Part shown: positions 28,688 through 37,125 of the stretch, piece by piece
Numbering within the stretch: position 1 is the first letter of the stretch
How the letters are laid out: each line of letters starts with the position of its first letter
Source: Mucispirillum schaedleri ASF457
GTDB lineage: Bacteria > Chrysiogenota > Deferribacteres > Deferribacterales > Mucispirillaceae
DNA: 64,000 nt
Direction of reading: 5' to 3'
Assembly: GCF_000487995.2 (NCBI RefSeq)
Contig: NZ_CP097562.1
Coordinates: 1,671,001 to 1,735,000 of the forward strand
Program-made: the position numbers and the translations under genes
Notes under the pieces: generated by a model
Seen by the model: only the letters and a program-made list of their open reading frames with translations
Told to the model about the DNA's origin: nothing
Databases searched by the model: none

Positions 28688-29251
28688 GTGTATATGGCAA
28701 GAAAATACAGCTATGAGTTTAAGAAGTTTATAGTAACAGTCTTAGAAAGCGGTATAATGAGTGCCAGTGAATTATCAAGATGCTGTAAAATTCATAAAGG
28801 AGTAATATGTAATATCTATAACAGATATAAGCATTCAGGCGAATCAAGTTTACATCATAGCTTTACCCGCAATGAATATAGTAGAGATTTTAAATTAAAT
28901 GTGTTAACTTATAAGGCATCAAATAATTTAAGTTATGAGCAGACAGCACTATATTTTAATATACCATCAGCATCAGTAATATATGACTGGAATAAGTTTT
29001 GCAGTAAGTTTATTGGAGATAATATGTCAGATAAGAATATCCCGAACAGTAAAAAGAGTAAACACTCAAACTCTACTGATATTAAACTCACTAAATCAGA
29101 TGATAGTGAAGAAGTAAGACAATTAAAAGAGAGAATATCAGAGCTTGAAAAAGAGCTTTATTACAAGTCAGCGGAGAATGCATATTTAAAAAAGCTGGAA
29201 GCCTTAATGCAGTCAAAGGAACAGAGAGTTCAACAGAAAAAGCACAAATAA
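28688..29251 (+). CDS. IS3-family transposase OrfA
   Basis: 187 residues. N-terminal helix-turn-helix pairs (YEFKKFIVTVLESG and FKLNVLTYKASNNLSYEQTA) typical of IS150-group OrfA bind the terminal repeats. A C-terminal leucine-zipper-like stretch (VRQLKERISELEKELYYKSA) probably mediates multimerisation. AAGGAG precedes the start. The heptamer A-AAA-AAG at 29188-29194 in this frame permits -1 slippage into orfB. Confidence 0.9.
   Translation: MYMARKYSYEFKKFIVTVLESGIMSASELSRCCKIHKGVICNIYNRYKHSGESSLHHSFTRNEYSRDFKLNVLTYKASNNLSYEQTALYFNIPSASVIYDWNKFCSKFIGDNMSDKNIPNSKKSKHSNSTDIKLTKSDDSEEVRQLKERISELEKELYYKSAENAYLKKLEALMQSKEQRVQQKKHK
29188..29194 (+). promoter_or_regulatory. Programmed -1 frameshift heptamer of the IS3-family element
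   Basis: A-AAA-AAG in the orfA frame (codons TTA AAA AAG). A -1 shift enters the orfB frame at 29194, which is open through to 30078, giving a fusion of about 463 residues, the usual size of the active IS150-type transposase. Confidence 0.85.
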
Positions 29252-29277
29252 TAACTGCATTAAGGCTGTATTACAGT

Positions 29278-30078
29278 TTGGATATCCTGTTGTCTGTGAG
29301 TAATATGAAAAGAAGCACTTACTATTATAATGTTAAAAAGCCTGCTGCATTAGATAAATATGCAGAAGTCAAGACATCTATATTAGAAATATATGAAAAA
29401 TCTAACAAGACTTATGGTTATCCAAGAATATCAAAGGTATTAGAGAAACTGGGTTATACTTATGACAGGAAGACAGTGTATAAATTGATGAAAGAACTAA
29501 AAATTTCATCACTAATCAGGGTTAAGAAAAGGTATAAACAAGGCAGAGTAAGTCATATATGCAGCAATAAATTAAACAGAGCCTTTACAAGTGAGAGACC
29601 ATGTTTAAAATGGGTAACAGATGTGGCAGAGATAAAAATTAATAATGAAAAGGTGTATTTATCAGCAATAATGGATTTGTATAACAGAGAAATAACAGCA
29701 TACAGTGTAAGCAAATATAATAATGAAGAAATGGTAATAGATAATTTAAAACAGGCAATAGATAAAACAAAAGATACAACAGGGTTAATGATACATTCAG
29801 ACCAGGGTATATTATATCAGGCTAATCAATTTAGAAAGTTATTAAAGGAAAATAATATAGAGCAGAGTATGTCAAGGCGTGGCAACTGCTATGATAATGC
29901 TGTTATGGAAAGTTTCTTTGCTACTTTAAAATGTGAATTGGTTTATATTAACAAATTCAAAAATATAGAACAGTTTAAATATGAACTTGAAAAATATATT
30001 GATTTCTATAATAATTACAGAATAAAAGCTAATGGACTTACACCTTTACAGGAAAAAGAAATTTATTTAGTGGCTTAG
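29278..30078 (+). CDS. IS3-family transposase OrfB (DDE integrase)
   Basis: 266 residues from a TTG, although the frame is open back to the slippery site and the natural product is probably the OrfAB fusion. HTH_21 region (YGYPRISKVLEKLGYTYDRK), then the catalytic triad in WVTDVAEI (D), IHSDQGILYQ (D) and NAVMESFFATLK (E). C-terminal FYNNYRIKANGLTP is the family ending. No damage is seen. Confidence 0.92.
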   Translation: MDILLSVSNMKRSTYYYNVKKPAALDKYAEVKTSILEIYEKSNKTYGYPRISKVLEKLGYTYDRKTVYKLMKELKISSLIRVKKRYKQGRVSHICSNKLNRAFTSERPCLKWVTDVAEIKINNEKVYLSAIMDLYNREITAYSVSKYNNEEMVIDNLKQAIDKTKDTTGLMIHSDQGILYQANQFRKLLKENNIEQSMSRRGNCYDNAVMESFFATLKCELVYINKFKNIEQFKYELEKYIDFYNNYRIKANGLTPLQEKEIYLVA

Positions 30079-30101
30079 TTCAAAATTTTTGGGTAAGTTC
30101 A

Positions 30102-30132
30102 AATTTAGATTTTTCGCTTTGCTTAAAATGAC
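30102..30132. repeat. Palindromic repeat R2, copy e, right half
   Basis: AATTTAGATTTTTCGC... followed by TTAAAATGAC, continuing the R2 copy cut by the IS3-family element; the inner part of this arm is slightly shortened. Confidence 0.75.
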
Positions 30133-30164
30133 TGTAATATAAAATTTTTTTTAAAATTCATAAA

Positions 30165-30206
30165 AAACACCTTCCCTTATTTAATTTATAAGGGAAGAGT
30201 TTTTGA
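30165..30206. terminator. Terminator downstream of msrAB
   Basis: Perfect stem CTTCCCTTAT / ATAAGGGAAG, loop TTAATTT. On the minus strand it is followed by GTGTTTTTT, suiting msrAB; on the plus strand AGTTTTTG follows, so it may work in both directions. Confidence 0.8.
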
Positions 30207-30229
30207 GAAGAGGTATGAGAAATATATTA

Positions 30230-31348
30230 CTAATCTACTAGATGTATTAAATGTCCATATCCTTGTGCTTCCATTTCTTCTTTTGGAATAAATTTTAATG
30301 AAGCACTGTTTATGCAGTAACGCATACCGCCTTTATCTTTTGGTCCGTCATTAAATAAATGACCTAAATGAGCATTGCCAGCTTTACTTCTAACTTCTGT
30401 CCTAATCATACCATGGCTTGTATCTCTGTTTTCTTGTAAATCTGTGCCATTTATTGGTTTTGTAAAGCTTGGCCAGCCGCTTCCTGAATCATATTTATCT
30501 TTTGATGAAAAAAGCGGCTCTCCCGTTGTAATATCTACATAAATGCCTTTCTTCTTATTATTCCAGTATTCATTTCTAAATGGAGGCTCTGTGGCATTAT
30601 GCTGTGTTACATTATACTGCATATCTGTTAAAGTATTTTTTAATTCTGCCATATTTGGTTCTGCATATTCTTTTTTATTACTTTCTGCTGCATTTATGCT
30701 TGTATCAACAGCTTTTGCAGCTTCTTCAAATTTATCTTTTCCTATGTGGCAGTAGCCAGAAGGGTTTTTATCCAAATATTTTTGATGATACTCTTCTGCC
30801 TTATAGTAGTTAATAAGTGGCATAAGTTCTACTGCAAGTTTTTTGCCTTTATACTGTTCTGCAAGTTTTTGCAGTGATTTTTCTGCTATTGGTTTATCTG
30901 TTTCATCAATATAGTAAATACCTGTTCTATACTGTGTTCCTTTATCATTACCCTGCTTGTTAATAGAAACAGGGTCTATTACTTTATAATACATATCAAG
31001 TATAAATGGCAGGCTTACTATTTTTGGGTCATATACAATATGCACTGTTTCTGCATGGTTTGTGTTTCTGTAAACTACATCTTCATAAGATGGATTTTCT
31101 GTATACCCATTTGCATATCCTGCATCTGTGGATATTATACCATTAATAGATGCAAAATATTTTTCTACACCCCAGAAACATCCGCCTGCTAAATAAATTT
31201 CTTTATAACCATTTTTCATATCTGTTTTTAAACTTTCTATATTAGAAGGTATATTTTTTTTATCCACTGCCACAGCCATCCCATTTTTATATAATAAAAT
31301 CACTACTGCTGCAAGAAAAGCTAAAAATATTACTGCATATTTTTTCAT
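30230..31348 (-). CDS. msrAB: Fused peptide methionine sulfoxide reductase MsrA/MsrB, exported or membrane-anchored
   Basis: 372 residues. The N-terminal hydrophobic segment (about 5-25) is an uncleaved anchor or signal peptide. MsrA domain: [11 protein letters not shown] with the catalytic Cys, DAGYANG and EEYHQKYL. MsrB domain: [17 protein letters not shown] and [11 protein letters not shown] with the catalytic Cys. The two CxxC zinc sites of many MsrB proteins are absent. It repairs both epimers of oxidised methionine in envelope proteins, so it belongs with the oxygen-handling theme of the hemerythrin receptor. Single gene with its own terminator. Confidence 0.93.
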   Translation of the reverse strand: MKKYAVIFLAFLAAVVILLYKNGMAVAVDKKNIPSNIESLKTDMKNGYKEIYLAGGCFWGVEKYFASINGIISTDAGYANGYTENPSYEDVVYRNTNHAETVHIVYDPKIVSLPFILDMYYKVIDPVSINKQGNDKGTQYRTGIYYIDETDKPIAEKSLQKLAEQYKGKKLAVELMPLINYYKAEEYHQKYLDKNPSGYCHIGKDKFEEAAKAVDTSINAAESNKKEYAEPNMAELKNTLTDMQYNVTQHNATEPPFRNEYWNNKKKGIYVDITTGEPLFSSKDKYDSGSGWPSFTKPINGTDLQENRDTSHGMIRTEVRSKAGNAHLGHLFNDGPKDKGGMRYCINSASLKFIPKEEMEAQGYGHLIHLVD

Positions 31349-31475
31349 AAAATTTCCTTGTATTTATATTATAATCTTGTATACTGTAATAGAGTATTTG
31401 AAAACTTTTTAAAATAATATCTACATAATTTATACATAATAATAGTAATAGTTATTATTTTTATTTAGTTAGAAT

Positions 31476-32321
31476 ATGAGAAAATTTGTATATTTGTTAT
31501 TAATATTTGTAACAGCATGCGGCGGAGATACTGGTTTAGATGACAGCTCATCTTCAAATGCCTCAGGGTTATATGCTGCACCAATCTTAGATGGTGATTA
31601 TGTTGAAAAACCTGCAACAAGCATAGTTATTAATGTAGACGGGGGGGGGTATACACCAGATAATACATTAATAGAGCTTTCTCCAAATAAACCTGTATTT
31701 GTTGAAGCTGTATTACAGCCTGTTTCAGTGAAAAATGCTTCTTTTTTTGAAAGTATAAGTATGCAGAAAAAAAGTTTTATTGCAACATCATCATGCCATA
31801 CAAGTCTGTATAATGGCAAGTGTCAAACTTCTTTTGTGTATAAGCCGCACTGCAGTGGAGTTGATGCTACATATATTAAGTTACAGGCAGATAAAAGTGC
31901 ACCTGTAATATTAACAGTGACAGGTCATTCAGATGGTTTTAAAGATAACTGTTCTAAATATCAGCTTGATAATATAACATTAAGTGCAGAAAAATCAGGC
32001 CATCGTTTTACATATTCTGGTGAAATATTTTATTTTACAGTAAAAGCTGATAAAGATATACCAGACGGATTTTCATACAGCACAAATGGTGCATTAAATG
32101 GATTTTATTATTCGTATTCCTGCTTTTCAAATGACAATACCTGCTCTGGCTTTGCACAGTTTTTAGGAAAGGTTGGAAAGCATGAATGTAAAGGCGAAAC
32201 AACTGTCTCTTTTAAAATATTTGCAGACCCATTTAACTCAAAAGGTCATACTCCAGCTGCTATCACTCTTTATGGTGCAGGAACTGGAAGAGATGAAAAA
32301 TATCCCTGCCAAATGAAATAA
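31476..32321 (+). CDS. Lipoprotein with in-frame G9 tract, unknown function
   Basis: 281 residues. Signal peptide and lipobox ending VTAC at residue 15, then a Ser-rich linker. Several paired Cys residues suggest disulfides in an exported domain. I recognise no family. Codons 56-58 are GGG GGG GGG (31641-31649), a nine-G run that is extreme for this base composition. Slippage by one base would truncate the protein, so its expression may be phase variable; the sequence here is the in-frame (ON) state. Confidence 0.65.
   Translation: MRKFVYLLLIFVTACGGDTGLDDSSSSNASGLYAAPILDGDYVEKPATSIVINVDGGGYTPDNTLIELSPNKPVFVEAVLQPVSVKNASFFESISMQKKSFIATSSCHTSLYNGKCQTSFVYKPHCSGVDATYIKLQADKSAPVILTVTGHSDGFKDNCSKYQLDNITLSAEKSGHRFTYSGEIFYFTVKADKDIPDGFSYSTNGALNGFYYSYSCFSNDNTCSGFAQFLGKVGKHECKGETTVSFKIFADPFNSKGHTPAAITLYGAGTGRDEKYPCQMK
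31641..31649 (+). repeat. Homopolymeric G9 tract inside a lipoprotein gene
   Basis: Nine consecutive G residues encoding Gly-Gly-Gly. Tracts of this kind drive slipped-strand phase variation in Campylobacter and Helicobacter. Confidence 0.8.
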
Positions 32322-32421
32322 AAAAGTATTAAGTAAAATATAATAAAAGCCGATAACAGATATAGTAGTATATTTATTATATCTGCATGGATGCAGTAAG
32401 CATATAAGCATGGAGGCTTTT

Positions 32422-32742
32422 ATGGATTTATTTATACCTTATATAACAGTGCAGCCTGTCAGCCCTGTAAATGACAGTATTGAAACAAAACCAGATTATA
32501 ATACAACAGCTGTTTCTCAAAACAGCGAATTTCAAAAAATATATTTTGAAGAGCTTGCAAGAAAATATTATGAAGAAGATGGCAATTTTAATGCAATATC
32601 AAATATAGCTCGTATTCACTACGAAGAATATTATGGCGGCGGCTCTACACCTTTGAAAAGATGGAAAATATATTTTTCTAAATATAATGTATTAGTAAAT
32701 ATTGAAGATAATAACGGTCAGCTTCATATTAAAGCTGCATAG
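32422..32742 (+). CDS. Small hypothetical protein
   Basis: 106 residues, no recognised family. The start is set by TGGAGG at 32411-32416; an ATG 12 bp upstream lies inside that ribosome site. The central part is acidic and Tyr-rich (EELARKYYEEDG, RIHYEEYYGGG) and the C-terminus looks like a short beta-sheet. The 5' leader carries a possible hairpin (CAGATATA...TATATCTG near 32357-32386). No signal peptide or membrane span. Confidence 0.55.
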   Translation: MDLFIPYITVQPVSPVNDSIETKPDYNTTAVSQNSEFQKIYFEELARKYYEEDGNFNAISNIARIHYEEYYGGGSTPLKRWKIYFSKYNVLVNIEDNNGQLHIKAA

Positions 32743-32833
32743 ATTATATTGAAAAATAATAAAAATATAAAATACTTCATAAAATTTTAATACACAGCAT
32801 TTTATATTTTCATAAAAAAACATTAAGATTTGC

Positions 32834-33583
32834 TTATCTTAAAGCAATTATTCTTGCCATATCAGGTCTGCCAGGCTCTTTATTTGGCTCCATTTTTACA
32901 AGCACTCTTATATAATTTTCAAGCCTGCCATACATATTAGTTTCACTATTACGCATTTCTTCAACAATAGCATCTTTATTAACTGCATCATAATCTACCA
33001 CACCAACATGAGTAGAGCCGCTTTCAAGCTCTACAACAATAAGTTTGCCTTTTATGCGGATAATAGATGCTTCTAATGGGTCGTTGTCTAATTCATTTAC
33101 ATTTTTATTTTTCTGCTCTAAAAGATTATGTCTGTATTCTGATATAAATGTCATTATTTTATTTAAATCCTGTTTCTGCATGCCATAGGGAGAAACTTGA
33201 TAAGCAATAGTATCATCAATATCGTTAAAGGAATTTTTAACAACAATATATACATTTTCCAGTATATTTGTAATAAGTTGATTTTCTTCCAGCTTTTCAT
33301 TTTCATGCAGACTAAGGTTTATATGCAGATAGAGTGCTTTATCAGCTAATAAAAGCATATCAGGTTTATGTTTAATAAAAGCAGCAGCCTTACTGTTATC
33401 TGTATTTATTGTAACATGAATACCTAGTTTTGCACCATTTTCATTTTCTACAATAAAATTTAGTTTACTTATGTTATCCTGACTGCTGAGAGCAGTAATA
33501 GATTTAAATTTATCTTTTAGGTAAAACTGTAAAAGATAATCTATTACATATCCTTGACCTATATATTTACTGCTTTGAACCAT
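32834..33583 (-). CDS. Hypothetical cytoplasmic protein
   Basis: 249 residues from the ATG preceded by GGGAG. The frame is open 60 bp further and would add a hydrophobic N-terminus, but that part has no ribosome site. It is a mixed alpha/beta protein with no motif I know. The C-terminal half contains IIRIKGKLIVVELESGSTHVGVVDYD, resembling a small beta-barrel. Monocistronic and convergent with the preceding plus-strand gene. Confidence 0.55.
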   Translation of the reverse strand: MVQSSKYIGQGYVIDYLLQFYLKDKFKSITALSSQDNISKLNFIVENENGAKLGIHVTINTDNSKAAAFIKHKPDMLLLADKALYLHINLSLHENEKLEENQLITNILENVYIVVKNSFNDIDDTIAYQVSPYGMQKQDLNKIMTFISEYRHNLLEQKNKNVNELDNDPLEASIIRIKGKLIVVELESGSTHVGVVDYDAVNKDAIVEEMRNSETNMYGRLENYIRVLVKMEPNKEPGRPDMARIIALR

Positions 33584-34056
33584 AAATAAACTCCCTAATA
33601 ATAGTAGATATGAATATGTTTTTATGAAAAAGCAAGAGAACATATCCTTTAATATGTATATAATATAATAATAAAATATAGAAATTTATACATATTTTTA
33701 TATAAAAGTCAATCAGTAAAAAACAAAATAAAAACAAATATAATATTTTATTAAATTTGTCTATATCAAATAATAAACATAAAATTTATTATCTTTTTAT
33801 TAACTTGATGAAAAAGTATTGTAACATATAGAGCATTATAATAAAAATACTACTGAGCTTTTTTGTTAATATATTTTCAAATTTTATATATTGTAAAATT
33901 TTCAGTATAAGTCATATTATGATTATCAGTAATTTTAAATCATCCTTACAAATTTAAACTATAAAATAATAATATAATAATATAATAATGCAGTATTATA
34001 GTATTTTTATTGAGTTAATGTAAAAAATATATTATATTTATTATTGAGAGGCTGTA
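33584..34056. other. AT-rich gene-free interval
   Basis: 473 bp, over 80% AT. It contains three tandem AATAATAT-like units near 33965-33990 and the probable divergent control regions of the two flanking genes. No RNA gene or clear hairpin was seen. Confidence 0.5.
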
Positions 34057-35025
34057 ATGAAAAAACGAGCAATATTATTAATCTTTATATTATTGACTGC
34101 TGCATGCAGCAAAGATAACAGTAAACCAGACTTGCAGGATACATCTAATTATAATGCAGATAATAAAGCTGCATTAAGTCATAATGAAGTAAAAGGCAGG
34201 CATGAGCAAATGACTGCACCTGAAAAAAATCCACGCAGGGCTTTAGAGCAGCTTGGGTTTTGGAATAAGAAGTATTATAAGCTGGAGTATAACCCTTTAT
34301 ACGGCTATTGTTATCAGCATCTATTTCCTTCTATGGATACATCACAGGAAAAAGATGTTATTCCATTTCATGTAAAAACACAGCCCTTTGACCCTATGGT
34401 TATTTTTATTGTGAATAAAGTAGCATATAAAAATGGAGAGTTTGAGCTTTCTGGCACTATTAATGACATTAAATATATAGTGCATATAAAAGTGCAGGAT
34501 GGTAAAACAATAAATGTCCGCCTTGGTGAATTTGAAATTAATGAATCTTATGATTTATCAAGCGGTATAGCTTATTCTTCTTTTATTAATACATACGCAT
34601 ATCAGGATGAGCCAGTGTTTGATTTATCATTATATGATACATGTGAAGAACAGGATATTGCAATTATATCAGATATTTCAGATAAATTAACTGATGATAA
34701 AGTTCAGGAGCAGCATGGTATAAATGTAAAAACAGAAAAAGGCTTAGACTGCTGGGGTAAATGGGCAAATGTTAATAACAAACAGAATGTATATTACGAA
34801 CTGGATAAAGAAAAGCTTCTTTTTAAAGATTACAGCGAACAGATTTTTTCAAACGGTAGTGTAAGAACAAATGTTATAGAAGATATGACATATAAAAACG
34901 GCATATTTTATTTTAATTTTGAAGATAGTGAGTTAATAGGCCATATGTGCCTGCCGATAGATAATAATACATCTATGTGGGTGCTTGATGATGTAAACTT
35001 AGGTATTTTTGAAAAATATAAGTAG
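34057..35025 (+). CDS. Lipoprotein of unknown function
   Basis: 322 residues. Signal peptide with lipobox LTAAC (Cys 17), a low-complexity linker, then a largely beta-type exported domain. No family recognised. TTGAGAGG precedes the start at suitable spacing. It is the last intact chromosomal gene before tRNA-Leu and the mobile region. Confidence 0.65.
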   Translation: MKKRAILLIFILLTAACSKDNSKPDLQDTSNYNADNKAALSHNEVKGRHEQMTAPEKNPRRALEQLGFWNKKYYKLEYNPLYGYCYQHLFPSMDTSQEKDVIPFHVKTQPFDPMVIFIVNKVAYKNGEFELSGTINDIKYIVHIKVQDGKTINVRLGEFEINESYDLSSGIAYSSFINTYAYQDEPVFDLSLYDTCEEQDIAIISDISDKLTDDKVQEQHGINVKTEKGLDCWGKWANVNNKQNVYYELDKEKLLFKDYSEQIFSNGSVRTNVIEDMTYKNGIFYFNFEDSELIGHMCLPIDNNTSMWVLDDVNLGIFEKYK

Positions 35026-35147
35026 TGATTATTTTATAACATATTGATATATAAACCTTTTAAAATTTTTTAAAAAATATAAAAAACTGCTTGACAAAAT
35101 ATAGAAAATCGTGTTTTATATAAATCTCTTAAAGAGAGTAAATGTCT

Positions 35148-35232
35148 GCCCGAGTGGCGGAATTGGTAGACGCAAGGGACTTAAAATCCCTCGGGTATTT
35201 CACCTGTGCCGGTTCGATTCCGGCCTCGGGCA
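35148..35232 (+). tRNA. tRNA-Leu (TAA anticodon)
   Basis: 85 nt with a long variable arm. Acceptor stem GCCCGAG / CTCGGGC plus discriminator A; anticodon loop CTTAAAA gives TAA; T-loop GGTTCGATTCC. A promoter TTGACA (35091-35096) with an AT-rich -10 about 18 bp on precedes it. A chromosomal tRNA at the left edge of a decayed mobile region. Confidence 0.97.
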
Positions 35233-35651
35233 TTTTTACTGTCATTAATTAATAGGCTGTTGCTAATATAAGGTCATTAATCAGTAATATTTATTTAATT
35301 CTATACAAATCAAATAAGCATATCCGTTGCTCGTTGCATTTTTTTAATATCCACTAAAATTTTATGATATATGATATACAGGATTATTTTTAATACTGTA
35401 TATGTTATTTACTGGAAGATTTTTTTTTAAAAATTACAGTAAATAATATTTAACATTAAAATTGATATGAAGCAGTATTAAATATTTCAGATAAAGTTAG
35501 ATATTTTAAGCAGAGTAGCATTTTTAACCAACATATTATTAAATAATATAATAAGACTTATAAGTTAAATTTAAGCATTATCCTTTTATAATATCTAATA
35601 TTAGATTAGCAGCAGATAATATAACAATAAAAATTAATAAGATTGTCCTTT
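35233..35651. other. Degenerate AT-rich interval with one long inverted repeat
   Basis: No confident gene apart from a 28-codon peptide frame at its right end. An inverted repeat TTATTTACTG...CAGTAAATAA near 35406-35450 could form a hairpin. Confidence 0.4.
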
Positions 35652-35664
35652 GTTTTTCACTCAT
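35578..35664 (-). CDS. Candidate small hydrophobic peptide (28 residues), separated from its leader by IS30
   Basis: Starts MSEKQRTILL, continues as one strongly hydrophobic span and ends in DIIKG. Size and shape resemble type I toxin peptides such as TisB. The ATG lies within the 14-bp duplicated target of the IS30-family copy, so the original upstream region now lies at 36836 and beyond, ahead of the small-RNA candidate at 36895. The ribosome site is weak. Low confidence that it is a gene. Confidence 0.25.
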   Translation of the reverse strand: MSEKQRTILLIFIVILSAANLILDIIKG

Positions 35665-35665
35665 T

Positions 35666-36835
35666 GGTAAATTCTAAAAACGATTGCGAAAAAGTGAATA
35701 AATAAAAAAGTGGTTGTTAAAACTCTTTAAATAAAATAATATTTTTTAGCCAAAAAATAGAGTAAGAGAGGTAACAACCACAAATGGATACTACACCAAA
35801 AAATCGTAAAAATAAACACTTAAATGCATTTGAGTGTTATAAATTAGAAGGTCTGTTGAAATCCAAAGTTAGTGTGTTGGAAATAGTGTAGATATTATGC
35901 AGGTCTAAAAGCACGATATACCGAGAAATAAAGCGAGGGACAGTGGAATTTCTCAACAGTGACTTGAGTGTAAGGAAAGAATATAGTGCATACTATTCTC
36001 TAAATATAAGGCAAGGTTTAATGAGTAAAACAGGTAGGAAATTACAATATAACATTGAATATGGCTTATTAGACTATATACAGAGTAAGTTAGATGAGAA
36101 GTATTCCCCAGATGTTATATCTGGAGAGTTAAGGCATCAGTGTATATCAACAATAAGTACCCAAACAATATATAACTATATATCATTAGGACTATTAGAA
36201 AGTATAGAATATAGAAAATATACTAAACAATGTAAAAGTAATCCACGAACAGCCTATAATAATACACGCGGCAGAAGTATAGACGAACGACCATTTGAAC
36301 TGAAAGAGCGACTATATGGCAATTGGGAGATGGATACAGTGGTGGGCAAACAAGGCAGTAAATCAGCCTTACTGGTGCTTACAGAACGAGTATCACGGTT
36401 TGAAATAATAATCAAATTAAGAAATAAAACACAGAAAAGTATAATAGCAGCATTAGATAAGTTAGAAAGAAAGTATAAAGATAAATTCAGCTTAATATTT
36501 AAGAGCATAACAGTAGATAATGGTGTAGAATTTTTAGATATGGCAGGTTTAGAAAAATCAGTGTATGATAAAGTATCTAAACGAACAACTATTTATTATG
36601 CTCACCCTTATTGCTCTTGGGAGAGGGGAAGTAATGAGAATAATAATAAACTTATAAGGAAATTTATTAAAAAGAAAACTGATATTAAAAACTTTTCAGC
36701 TGCTTATATTAAAAAAATACAAGACTGGATGAATAATTATCCTAGAAAATTATTTAATTATAAATCGGCTAATGATATATTTTATGAGAACTTAAACAAC
36801 TGCTTAAAATGTTGCAATCGTTTTTAGATTTTACA
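35666..36835 (+). mobile_element. IS30-family element, nearly complete, with long target duplication
   Basis: 1170 bp. The terminal repeats share TCTAAAAACGATTGC internally and begin GGTAAAT (left) or TGTAAAA (right, inverted). The 14-bp direct repeat GTTTTTCACTCATT flanks it at 35652-35665 and 36836-36849. Most IS30 members duplicate 2-4 bp, but long duplications are known (IS1630 of Mycoplasma). The transposase has one internal stop. An inverted repeat GTGGTTGTTA (35710-35719) / TAACAACCAC (35772-35781) ends 2 nt before the transposase ATG and could hide the start from read-through transcripts. Confidence 0.85.
35784..36827 (+). pseudogene. IS30-family transposase with a nonsense codon
   Basis: 347 codons, one of which (TAG, 35889-35891) is a stop; the copy at 37350 has GAG there. 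The remaining frame from 35943 lacks the N-terminal helix-turn-helix but keeps the DDE triad: WEMDTVVGK (D), ITVDNGVEF (D), SWERGSNENNNKLIRKF (E). Without the DNA-binding part it is probably inactive. Confidence 0.85.
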
Positions 36836-36860
36836 GTTTTTCACTCATTTTCTTTTACTC

Positions 36861-36889
36861 TTGACAAAATCACGAAGAAAGGTTAAATT
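36861..36889 (+). promoter_or_regulatory. Strong predicted promoter of a small RNA
   Basis: TTGACA (36861-36866), exactly 17 bp, TAAATT (36884-36889). The -35 is a perfect consensus. Confidence 0.55.
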
Positions 36890-36894
36890 ATGGG

Positions 36895-37018
36895 TAGAGA
36901 CACATGGTTATATACCATGTATCTCCATTTTTTAAAGCAGCTCTCTAATAAGCCTTATGATTTCAATGATTGCTAGCACAATCATTGAAATGTCAGCCAA
37001 TGAGAGCTTTCTTTTTTT
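36895..37018 (+). ncRNA. Candidate structured small RNA (about 124 nt)
   Basis: Downstream of the consensus promoter. Hairpin 1 is GAGACACATGGT / ACCATGTATCTC (36897-36925). A perfect 13-bp stem, ATTTCAATGATTG / CAATCATTGAAAT, with a 6-nt loop lies at 36960-36991. An outer AGCTCTC / GAGAGCT stem is followed by a T run ending near 37018. The ATG at 36890 also opens a 28-codon frame (MGRDTWLYTM...), so a peptide is possible. It lies between two IS30 copies in the decayed island. No known RNA family is recognised. Confidence 0.5.
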
Positions 37019-37073
37019 ATCACACTATATAAAACTTTTCCCAGCAATACTTTTGTTTTCTAACTATTCAAAT

Positions 37074-37086
37074 TTTAGCTGCTAAA
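37074..37086. promoter_or_regulatory. KorB-type operator site 1, TTTAGCTGCTAAA
   Basis: Perfect palindrome apart from the central base, extended to AATTTTAGCTGCTAAAATT. Matches RK2 KorB operator TTTAGCSGCTAAA except for the central base. It lies outside the integrase-bounded element, near an integrase relic, so it probably belonged to an older related element. Confidence 0.55.
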
Positions 37087-37125
37087 ATTTATATAATGAC
37101 TAGTTTATAAGTATTACACCACATA

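Larger units (their letters stand above)
28650..30101 (+). mobile_element. Complete IS3-family (IS150-type) insertion sequence
   Basis: 1452 bp. The ends are inverted repeats starting TGAACTTACCCAAAAA on both sides and closing with the TG...CA typical of IS3. A 3-bp target duplication AAT (28647-28649 and 30102-30104) flanks it. The uninterrupted R2 copies read ATAATTTAGAT at the same place, so the empty site can be reconstructed exactly. Two frames, orfA and orfB, are joined by a -1 slippery site. Everything needed for activity appears intact, so it is a young insertion. Confidence 0.93.

Noticed and set aside
33584-33643. Hydrophobic N-terminal extension of the 32.8-kb protein as a signal peptide
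   Set aside because: GGGAG directs the downstream ATG; the extension has no ribosome site.
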